The notes beneath the pieces are model-generated. The model saw nothing but the letters and a program-made list of their open reading frames with translations, was not told where the DNA came from and made no database searches. Shown one piece after another: positions 29,299 through 39,828 of a stretch of 64,000 nt of DNA; the first letter of the stretch is position 1; each line of letters begins with the position of its first letter. The DNA is from Oscillospiraceae bacterium (GTDB taxonomy: Bacteria > Bacillota > Clostridia > Oscillospirales > SIG627), in contig SVTC01000002.1 of assembly GCA_015063985.1 (NCBI GenBank), forward strand, positions 62,001-126,000. The letters run 5' to 3'. A program made the translations under genes and the position numbers.

Positions 29299-29620
29299 AT
29301 AATCTGTGGAAAAGAAGCTTAAAAGCTGTTGAAAATAAAATTTTTTCTATTTAAAGTTTTCCACTTTTCCCCGTGAAAAATATGTGAAAACAAAAAACGA
29401 CTGAAAACGACTGATTTTTTCACTTTTATTTCAAGGCTTTTCCTTTAAGTATATTCTTAGAGTATCAACGGAAATTTCGGGTTTTCCACTTTTTCCGGCC
29501 CTCTACTGCTACTACTTCTGTTATTTAATAATAATTATTCAATAATAATAAATAATAACAATAAAGGCAAAATTTGATTTTTTTAAAAAAATACTCACAC
29601 CCCGTAAAACAAAGGAGATT
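29299..29620. other. oriC: oriC region (dnaA-dnaN intergenic) with DnaA-box-like sites, GC cluster, DnaA-trio-like triplets and AT-rich DUE
   Basis: CTGTGGAAA at ~29304, GTTTTCCACT at 29356 and 29481, CCGGCCCT at 29495-29502, CTA-CTG-CTA-CTA-CTT-CTG at 29503-29520, then TTATTTAATAATAATTATTCAATAATAATAAATAATAAC. Confidence 0.85.
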
Positions 29621-30802
29621 GTGAAAATGTATATTCGAGTTAACAGTAAAATTCTTACGGAAGCGGTTCTTCCCGCTCTTTGCGCAGTAACACCCAGAGC
29701 GCTCCTGGCAAGTGCATCGGGCTTAAGGCTTGAGGCAAACAAGGAGGAAAGTAGTCTTACCATTACAGGCTACGATATCCAAAAGGGCTTGACCACCACT
29801 ATTTCCTGCGAGGTAATAAACGAAGGAAGTATGCTCCTTGACGGATACAGACTTGCGACTATTTGCAGAAACATTCCGGAGGGAGAGATAACTCTTTCCA
29901 GCGATGAAAAATATCTTACCACCATATCCAGCCAAAAATGTAAGTTTGAGATATCCGGCTCATCCAGCCAGAACTATCCCACACTCCCCATACTTTCCGG
30001 AGAGAGATATTTTTCCATCAGCCAAAAGGTATTGAAAAAGATGCTCAATCAGGTAATGTTCAGCTACTCCGTAACAGACAGCAAGCCTGTTTTGACCGGT
30101 ATTTATTTTGACGTGGATCAGGATATGTTCCAGATCTGTACCTGCGACGGCTACAGAATAAGCCTTACAAAGAAAAAGATCGACAACGAGCCCAATTACG
30201 ATGAAAAGGGTAAAGCTAAGGAAAAGGATTTTATCTGCAATTTCTCCGATCACTTCCTTGTTCCCGGAAAGAACGTAGTGGAGCTTTCAAAGCTTCTTGA
30301 GGACAGTGATGCTCCTATCAGAATAGAGCTTGCAAGAAAGCACGTTATATTCTGCTTTGATGACAAGACCTTCTTTTCCAGACTTTTGGACGGAGACTAC
30401 ATAAATTACGAAAGCTCCTTGCCCGACGATTACAAAACCAAGATCATAGTGGATCTTGCTCAGATCAGCTCTGCAATTGAAAGAGTAGGTCTTCTTAACG
30501 ATGAAAAGACAAAGTCGGCTCTGCACTTCTGTGTCAGAGAGGATCACATAATTTTAAGATGCCAGACCTCTCAGGGAAGGACAGAAGAGCTTGTCGACTG
30601 TGTTATAGAGGGAGATCAGAATACTCTCGGCTTTAATCACCGTTATCTTGTGGATGCCTTCCGTGCCGCTCTTTTAAGCGGTGAGGAAAAGGTAGAGGTA
30701 AGGCTTAACAGTCACCTTAACGGGCTTATGATAGAGTCCGTGGGAGATAACAGAGCCGAAAAGAGATTCTTCTATCTTGTTTTACCGGTGAAGCTTAACT
30801 GA
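29621..30802 (+). CDS. dnaN: DNA polymerase III beta sliding clamp (start GTG 29621 or ATG 29627)
   Basis: Three-fold clamp sequence, C-terminal FFYLVLPVKL; between oriC and recF. Confidence 0.97.
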   Translation: MKMYIRVNSKILTEAVLPALCAVTPRALLASASGLRLEANKEESSLTITGYDIQKGLTTTISCEVINEGSMLLDGYRLATICRNIPEGEITLSSDEKYLTTISSQKCKFEISGSSSQNYPTLPILSGERYFSISQKVLKKMLNQVMFSYSVTDSKPVLTGIYFDVDQDMFQICTCDGYRISLTKKKIDNEPNYDEKGKAKEKDFICNFSDHFLVPGKNVVELSKLLEDSDAPIRIELARKHVIFCFDDKTFFSRLLDGDYINYESSLPDDYKTKIIVDLAQISSAIERVGLLNDEKTKSALHFCVREDHIILRCQTSQGRTEELVDCVIEGDQNTLGFNHRYLVDAFRAALLSGEEKVEVRLNSHLNGLMIESVGDNRAEKRFFYLVLPVKLN

Positions 30803-30804
30803 AA

Positions 30805-31895
30805 ATGAAAATAGATTCCATTACACTGGAAAACTTCAGAAACGTTGAAAAGGCTTCAATAGAGTTTACCGACGGTGTAAATCTGCTTTACGGTAAAAAC
30901 GCCCAGGGAAAGACAAATGCCTTGGAGGCCATATATTATCTTGCGGGGCTTAAAAGCTTTCGTTGTCCGAAATACAGAGAAATGATCTCCTACGATGCTC
31001 CCGAGGCAAAGATAGAGGGAGTTATTTCTCAAAACGGCAGGCAAGTGGTATTAAGTGCCCTTTTACCAAAGAACGGAAAAAGAAACGTATTGAAAAACGG
31101 CGTAAAGCTGCAAAAGCTCAGCGAATATATGGGGATATTTCGAGCAGTGCTCTTTTGCCCGGAGCATCTTGAGCTTATAAAGGGCGGTCCTGCCGAAAGG
31201 CGAAGCTTTATAGATGGAGCAATATGCCAGCTCAAGCCCGCCTATGCCTCTTTATTAAACGAGTTCAACAGAATATATGGTCAAAGGCAGGCGCTTTTCA
31301 GATCGATGAAGGATAAAAGCATTAGTGAAGAGCTTTTGGAGATCTGGGATGAAAGCTATGCGAGCCTGAGTATAAAAATATCAAAAACAAGAAAGACCTA
31401 CGTTGAAAATATATCGGGTCTTGCTTCGGAGTTTTACAGAGGAATAACAAAGGATCATGAAGAGCTTTCCTTAAGCTACAAATGCGACGTAGATCCTTTT
31501 TCGGAAAAGGCAAAGGAAGAATTTCTTAAGCTTTTAAAGCAAAACAGAGAGCTTGAGAAAAGAAATCTGTTCTGCCCGAAGGGAGCTCACAAGGATGATC
31601 TTATTTGTAAGATAAATTCCAAAAACTCCCGATTTTATGCATCTCAGGGTCAGCAAAGATCCTGCGTATTAAGTCTGAAGCTTGCCGAGGGAGAATACAG
31701 CAAGAAGCTCAGCGGTCAGTCGCCGGTATTTTTACTGGATGACGTTTTAAGCGAGCTGGACAGTGAAAGACGGGAGTATATTCTTTCAAACGTTCAATCC
31801 GGACAGGTAATAATAACGTCCTGCGATCCCGACGGCTTTGAATCAGTGGAAAATATAAGAAAAATTCTTGTTAAAAAAGGAAGCTATATTATCTG

Positions 31896-31896
<1 letters not shown>
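30805..31896 (+). CDS. recF: DNA replication and repair protein RecF
   Basis: LENFRNVEKASIEFTDGVNLLYGKNAQGKTNALEAIYYL; SQGQQRSCVLSLKLAE; FLLDDVLSELD. Confidence 0.97.
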
Positions 31897-34165
<2,269 letters not shown>

Positions 34166-34319
34166 TCAAATTTAATGCAGTAAAGTTTTCCCCACCTGTG
34201 AAAAAACCTTGTGGAAAAGATTACTGTAAACCATCTTTTCCAAGAAAGCTTGATTTCAAGCCATATTCTGAAATCAGATAAAGCAAAATGTAAACGAAAA
34301 ACCTTTAAAGGAGACTGAA

Positions 34320-36863
34320 ATGGAACTCAATCTTGAGGGTCAGAATATACAAAATATTGAAATTGAAAAAGAGATAAAGCGTTCCTACATAGACTATGCA
34401 ATGAGTGTAATTGTGGGAAGAGCTCTGCCTGACGTAAGGGACGGAATGAAGCCCGTTCACAGACGTGTTCTTTACAGTATGTACAAGGACAATCTTACTC
34501 ACGACAAGCCCTTCAGAAAATCGGCCACCACAGTAGGAAACGTTTTGGGTCACTACCATCCTCACGGAGATGCCGCGGTATACGATACCTTGGTCAGAAT
34601 GGCCCAGCCCTTCTCCTTAAGATATCCACTTGTTGACGGTCACGGTAACTTCGGTAACGTGGACGGAGACGGAGCTGCTGCATACCGTTACACCGAGGCA
34701 AGAATGTCAAGAATAGCCTCGGAGCTTATGAGTGATATTGAAAAGAACGTTGTTGACTTTGTTCCGAACTTCGACAACAAGCTGACCGAGCCCACAGTTC
34801 TCCCCAGTCGTTTTCCGAATCTTCTTGTTAACGGCTCTGTAGGTATTGCCGTCGGTATGGCTACAAATATCCCCGCTCACAATATGAGCGAGGTCATCGA
34901 CGGTACCGTTTACCTTATCGATCATCCCGATTGCGATATTCCCGCCCTTATGGAATTTATCAAGGGACCCGATTTTCCCACCGGTGCGGTTATTTACGGC
35001 ACCTCCGGTATTTATCAGACCTATATGACAGGTCACGGAAAAATACTTGTCCGTGCAAAGTATCACATTGAAACACATAATAACCGCAGCTCCATAGTCT
35101 ATACCGAGATCCCTTATCAGGTCAACAAGTCTTCTCTTGTAAAAAGCATAGTTGATCTTGTTAAGGAAAAGCGTGTCGAGGGTATAGCAGACCTCAGAGA
35201 CGAAAGTGATATGGACAAGGGTATGCGTATCGTCGTGGACGTAAAGCGAGATGCAAATCCCGAAATAGTTGTTAATCAGCTCTTCAAGCACACCCAGCTT
35301 CAAGACACCTGCGCGGCAAATATGCTTGCATTGGTTGATAACGAGCCCAAGGTACTCAATCTTAAGCAGATCCTTTGGCACTACGTTCGCCATCAGGAGG
35401 ACGTGGTAACGAGAAAATTTAAATACGAGCTGGAAAAGGCTCTGGCAAGACTCCATATTCTCGAGGGCTACAAGATAGCTATCGACAATATCGAGGAGGT
35501 CATTCGTATTATCCGTGCCAACAAGACCGTTCCCGAGGCAAAGGCTGCCTTGATAGAGCGCTTTGAGCTCTCCGATGCTCAGGGTCAGGCAATAGTGGAA
35601 ATGCCCTTGGGTAAGCTTGCCGGTCTTGAGGTAAACAAAATTCTTGAGGAAATGGCTGAAAAGCAGGCTTTGGTTGAAAAGATCAGAGATATCCTTTCCG
35701 ATGAAAAGAAGGTCCTGGGAGTTGTGAAGGAGGATCTTCTGGAAATTAAGGCACGCTACGGTGACGAAAGAAAGACTGCGATCGAGCAGGCAGTGGACGA
35801 TATCCTTATTGAAGACCTTATTGAAAAGCACAAGTGCGTTGTTACCGTTTCAAAATCCGGTTACATCAAGCGTATTCCCGCCGATCAGTATCAGGCTCAG
35901 AACAGAGGCGGCAAGGGTATAAACGCCATGACCACCAAGGAAGAGGATTTTGTAAGCAATATTATCGTTGCTCACAGTCACAGCTGGCTCTTTATGTTTA
36001 CAAACCTCGGCAGGCTCTATGCAAAAAAGTGCTATGAGCTTCCCGAGGCAGGAAGAACGGCAAAGGGTACGAATATTGTCAATATTCTTCCTCTTAAGCC
36101 CGATGAGAAGATCACTGCCTTTATTTCAGTAAGCAAGGTGGATACGGACGAGCTTCTCACTATGATAACTCGCTCCGGCTACATTAAGCGCACTCCCTTG
36201 AAGGTGTTCAAGCATTTGAGAAGAAACGGTATCAATGCTATTACCCTTACCGAGGGCGATGAGCTTATGTTTGTTGAAAAGACAGACTCCGACAAGGATA
36301 TCTTTGTTGCTACAAATGACGGAAGATGCATTCGCTTTGATGAAAAAGAAGTCAGTGTTATGGGAAGAAATGCCCGCGGTGTAAGAGCTATCCGTCTTAG
36401 CGGTTCTCAGGTCGTTGCAGGCGCTCTCAGCCTTGACAAGGATTCCGATAAGCTTATTCTTACCGTTACTCAAAACGGATTCGGAAAGCGCTCCGATCCT
36501 GCCGCTTATACCTCACATCACCGCGGAGGAAGCGGTATGACCTGCCACAAGCTTTCGGAAAAGACAGGTCTCTTGTCAGGCATCGCCGCAGTTGATGACA
36601 GTGACGATATTATGATGATCACCGACAGCGGTATGCTTATCAGGATCCCGGTTAACCAGATCTCCGTTATCGGAAGAGCTGCATCCGGTGTTATCATTAT
36701 GAGGACCTCCGATAATGCCGTTATATCCGGATTCCAGGTTATCCAAAAGGATGACAACGTTGAAGAGACTGTTATAGACGAGGAAGTTGAGGAGATTTCT
36801 TTTGCTGACTCCGACTCCGATTCGGATACAGATCTTGACTCTGATACCTTGCCTGAGGCTTAA
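34320..36863 (+). CDS. gyrA: DNA gyrase subunit A, with acidic C-terminal tail
   Basis: SYIDYAMSVIVGRALPDVRDGMKPVHRRVLYSM; QNRGGKG GyrA-box; tail DEEVEEISFADSDSDSDTDLDSDTLPEA. Confidence 0.97.
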   Translation: MELNLEGQNIQNIEIEKEIKRSYIDYAMSVIVGRALPDVRDGMKPVHRRVLYSMYKDNLTHDKPFRKSATTVGNVLGHYHPHGDAAVYDTLVRMAQPFSLRYPLVDGHGNFGNVDGDGAAAYRYTEARMSRIASELMSDIEKNVVDFVPNFDNKLTEPTVLPSRFPNLLVNGSVGIAVGMATNIPAHNMSEVIDGTVYLIDHPDCDIPALMEFIKGPDFPTGAVIYGTSGIYQTYMTGHGKILVRAKYHIETHNNRSSIVYTEIPYQVNKSSLVKSIVDLVKEKRVEGIADLRDESDMDKGMRIVVDVKRDANPEIVVNQLFKHTQLQDTCAANMLALVDNEPKVLNLKQILWHYVRHQEDVVTRKFKYELEKALARLHILEGYKIAIDNIEEVIRIIRANKTVPEAKAALIERFELSDAQGQAIVEMPLGKLAGLEVNKILEEMAEKQALVEKIRDILSDEKKVLGVVKEDLLEIKARYGDERKTAIEQAVDDILIEDLIEKHKCVVTVSKSGYIKRIPADQYQAQNRGGKGINAMTTKEEDFVSNIIVAHSHSWLFMFTNLGRLYAKKCYELPEAGRTAKGTNIVNILPLKPDEKITAFISVSKVDTDELLTMITRSGYIKRTPLKVFKHLRRNGINAITLTEGDELMFVEKTDSDKDIFVATNDGRCIRFDEKEVSVMGRNARGVRAIRLSGSQVVAGALSLDKDSDKLILTVTQNGFGKRSDPAAYTSHHRGGSGMTCHKLSEKTGLLSGIAAVDDSDDIMMITDSGMLIRIPVNQISVIGRAASGVIIMRTSDNAVISGFQVIQKDDNVEETVIDEEVEEISFADSDSDSDTDLDSDTLPEA

Positions 36864-36875
36864 AGTTTTTAAGGA

Positions 36876-36950
36876 GGCACACCTTTTTGAAAAAAGGTGT
36901 GCCAAAAACTTTTAATTTCGATTAAGTATTTATTAACAAAAACCACGATG
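36876..36950 (+). repeat. dispersed hairpin+tail repeat, unit C
   Basis: GGCACACCTTTTTGAAAAAAGGTGTGCC AAAAACTTTTAATTTCGATTAAGTATTTATTAACAAAAACCACGATG. Confidence 0.85.
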
Positions 36951-37060
36951 GTTGTTTTGTAATAAATAAACCTTATTTTTCGGGAAAACACTTTTTATTC
37001 TTATCCTGCTTGTAGTCCGATAAAAATAGGTCTGAACCTAAGATAATAAAGGAAAAAGCA

Positions 37061-37618
37061 ATGAAGAAAGTTAAAGTTGTTCTTTTTAAAGCTTATAAAA
37101 GAATAGACAGAGATCTTTCGAGAAGGTTATTTTTAAAGGCTGTTGAGCTTTGCTTTTCTGAAGAGGAAAGACCTAAGAAGAGAGCTTGCCGAGAGGACGG
37201 AAAGCCTGTTTTTATTGATAGGAGCGAGGTTAAGTTTTCTGTAAGTCACAGTGAAAACTGGTACCTTGCAGCCTTTTGCATTGACAGTGAGGTAGGAATT
37301 GACGTTGAAGTATTGCGGCAGGTAAACGTAAAGCAGGAGAGGATAGCCAAAAGATTTTTCGATCCCTCCGAGCAGGAGATACTGAAAAGAGAGCCTGCGG
37401 ATTTTTTAAAGATCTGGACAAAAAAGGAAGCAACGGTAAAGCTTAACGGAAAAGGTATCGGCGGCTTGAAAAGCACCGATGAGGACTCAAAAAAGCTTTA
37501 TTTTACGGATATAAGCGAAAGGCTTGGAGAGCTTTGTAATGAAAATATAGCAGGCACGCTTTGTTGCGAAGAGGAGTTTTACTGCGATATTATTCGCGGG
37601 GAGGATTTTAATGGCTAA
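37061..37618 (+). CDS. 4'-phosphopantetheinyl transferase superfamily protein (Sfp-like)
   Basis: FSVSHSENWYLAAFCIDSEVGIDVEVLR; ..FLKIWTKKEATVKLNGKGI. Confidence 0.9.
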   Translation: MKKVKVVLFKAYKRIDRDLSRRLFLKAVELCFSEEERPKKRACREDGKPVFIDRSEVKFSVSHSENWYLAAFCIDSEVGIDVEVLRQVNVKQERIAKRFFDPSEQEILKREPADFLKIWTKKEATVKLNGKGIGGLKSTDEDSKKLYFTDISERLGELCNENIAGTLCCEEEFYCDIIRGEDFNG

Positions 37619-37934
37619 AAGATTTACAAAAAACGACAGCGGATTTATTTGTGCCAATTGCGGAGCCGAGGTGGAGCCGCTGGAATATTCATCAAGAGAT
37701 CACTGCCCCTTTTGCCTATGGTCTTTGCACGTGGATATAATGCCGGGAGACAGATCAAATCCCTGCAAGGCAAAGCTTGAGCCGATATCCGCGGAGCCTG
37801 ATGCAAAAAAGGGCTTTATAATAAATTACAGATGCACAAAATGCGGAGCAAAAACAAGGTGCAAGGCTGCTCTTGGAAAGGGGCAGACCGACAGCACCGA
37901 TCTATTGATAAAATTAACAGTAAACAGAGATTGA
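37611..37934 (+). CDS. RNHCP-domain zinc-binding protein
   Basis: FICANCGAEVEPLEYSSRDHCPFCLWSLHVDIMPGDRSNPCKAKLEPI..YRCTKCGAKTRCKAA. Confidence 0.85.
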   Translation: MAKRFTKNDSGFICANCGAEVEPLEYSSRDHCPFCLWSLHVDIMPGDRSNPCKAKLEPISAEPDAKKGFIINYRCTKCGAKTRCKAALGKGQTDSTDLLIKLTVNRD

Positions 37935-37943
37935 GGTGTAAGG

Positions 37944-38363
37944 ATGAAGGTGATCTTTGTTTGTACGGGTAACACCTGCAGAAGTCCCATGGCGCAGATG
38001 ATAGCCCAAGAAAAAATAAAAAATCACAGCTTTTCCTCGGCAGGTATCTATGCCGCAAACGGTGAGGAGGCATCATACGGTGCCCAAAATGCAATGGAGA
38101 TAATGTTTTCAAAGCCTCTTATACATAAAAGCACTTTGATAACAAAGGATATTTTTGATTCCAATGATCTTGTTATAGCTATAAGCGGGCGTCACAAGGC
38201 TCTTCTTGAAGCCTTGTACGGAAAAAGCGATAAGATAATTGCAATGCCCGAGGATATTGCCGATCCCTTTGGCGGCGACGTTGACGATTATCTTGCCTCG
38301 GCAAGAGATATAGAAAGAGGAATAGATATTCTTCAAAGCAGAGGTTATTTTGATGATAAGTGA
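37944..38363 (+). CDS. low-molecular-weight protein-tyrosine phosphatase
   Basis: VIFVCTGNTCRSPMAQMIA (CX5R); EDIADPFGGDVDDYLA. Confidence 0.93.
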   Translation: MKVIFVCTGNTCRSPMAQMIAQEKIKNHSFSSAGIYAANGEEASYGAQNAMEIMFSKPLIHKSTLITKDIFDSNDLVIAISGRHKALLEALYGKSDKIIAMPEDIADPFGGDVDDYLASARDIERGIDILQSRGYFDDK

Positions 38364-38790
38364 TGCAAGCCTGAAGGATTCAGTGGCTATTGCGGATATT
38401 GAAAAAGAATGCTTTTCATTGCCTTGGAGCAAAAATGCCATTGAAAAGGCAATTAAAGATCCCTCCTATACGGTGCTTTGTAAATACTGCGACGGCGAGG
38501 TCTGTGCTTATATAACTGCCTTGAATACTCCCGACAGTGTGGATATTTGTAATATAGCTGTAAGGGAAGAATTCAGACGCCGCGGATTTGCCTCGGAGCT
38601 TTTAAGAGAGCTGATACGTCGCTTTGAGAATAAAAAAGTTTTTTTAGAGGTGCGATCTAAGAATACCGCTGCCATAAGCCTTTATGAAAAAATGGGATTT
38701 TGTTTTGCGGGAAAAAGAAAGAGCTTTTATTCAAATCCCACAGACGATGCCTTTATATTGACCTTGGATGCCAAGGTCGGTACTAATTGA
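38350..38790 (+). CDS. rimI: ribosomal-protein-alanine N-acetyltransferase
   Basis: GNAT fold; NIAVREEFRRRGFASELL, LEVRSKNTAAISLYEKMGF; upstream of tsaD. Confidence 0.9.
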   Translation: MMISDASLKDSVAIADIEKECFSLPWSKNAIEKAIKDPSYTVLCKYCDGEVCAYITALNTPDSVDICNIAVREEFRRRGFASELLRELIRRFENKKVFLEVRSKNTAAISLYEKMGFCFAGKRKSFYSNPTDDAFILTLDAKVGTN

Positions 38791-38817
38791 AAAAGGTGTA
38801 AAATAAGGAGACAGAGT

Positions 38818-39819
38818 GTGAAAATATTAAGCATAGAAAGCAGTTGTGACGAGACGGCGGCTGCTGTAGTTGAGGACGGAAGAAGGGTACTGTCGGGAAT
38901 AGTAAACAGTCAGATAGAGACCCATAAAAAATATGGCGGAGTAGTACCCGAGATAGCCAGCAGAGCCCATACGGAGGCTATTAGTTACGTAGTAAAGGAG
39001 GCGCTGGAGAAGGCAGGGACGGGAATTGACGGTATAGATGCCATAGCGGTGACCTATACCCCCGGTCTTGTGGGAGCGCTTTTGGCGGGAGTCAGCTTTG
39101 CAAAGGGATTGAGCCTTGCTACGGGTAAGCCTCTCATCGGAGTGAACCATATGAGGGGACATATAGCGGCAGCGTATCCCGAGAATCCCGATCTTGAGGG
39201 AGATTTCTACGCCCTTGTGCTTTCCGGCGGTCATACCTCCATTATCAGAGCAAAAAGCTACACTGAGTTTGAGCTTGTGGGTATGACCAGAGACGATGCC
39301 GCAGGCGAGGCATTTGATAAGGTTGCCAGAGTAATGGGAATAGGATATCCCGGCGGCAAGGAGCTGGATATACTCAGTAAGAGCGGCGATTGGAAAAATT
39401 GCCCTTTGCCGATGCCGATAATAAAGGGAAGCGATTTTGACTTTTCCTTTTCGGGATTGAAGACAGCGGTGATCAATAAGGTGCATACAGCCGGGCAGAA
39501 GGGTGAAGAAATAAACAGAGCAGATCTTGCCGCAGGCTTTACAAAGGCAGTCTGCGACGGAATAAGGGACAGACTTGAGAATCTTTTCAGTGCCCGAGAG
39601 GTAAAAAAGCTGGTGCTTTGCGGAGGAGTTGCGGCAAACAGCGCGGTAAGAGCGGCAGTAAGCGAGCTTTGTGAGAAAAAAGGCGTGAAGCTTTATATAC
39701 CCTGCCTTGAATACTGCGGAGATAATGCGGTAATGATAGGTGCGCAGGCATATTATGAATATTTGGCGGGAAATCTTGCCGGAAGCGATTTGAATGCGGA
39801 GCCGGTGAGCCAGATCTGA
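38818..39819 (+). CDS. tsaD: tRNA N6-threonylcarbamoyladenosine synthase subunit TsaD (GTG start)
   Basis: ILSIESSCDETAAAVVEDGR; GVNHMRGHIAAAY; SGGHTSIIRA; LCGGVAANSAVR. Confidence 0.97.
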   Translation: MKILSIESSCDETAAAVVEDGRRVLSGIVNSQIETHKKYGGVVPEIASRAHTEAISYVVKEALEKAGTGIDGIDAIAVTYTPGLVGALLAGVSFAKGLSLATGKPLIGVNHMRGHIAAAYPENPDLEGDFYALVLSGGHTSIIRAKSYTEFELVGMTRDDAAGEAFDKVARVMGIGYPGGKELDILSKSGDWKNCPLPMPIIKGSDFDFSFSGLKTAVINKVHTAGQKGEEINRADLAAGFTKAVCDGIRDRLENLFSAREVKKLVLCGGVAANSAVRAAVSELCEKKGVKLYIPCLEYCGDNAVMIGAQAYYEYLAGNLAGSDLNAEPVSQI

Positions 39820-39828
39820 GGAGAAAAA

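Noticed and set aside
34707-35831. 374-aa minus-strand ORF antisense to gyrA
   Set aside because: Shadow ORF of a strongly conserved gyrA coding region; no RBS or domain.
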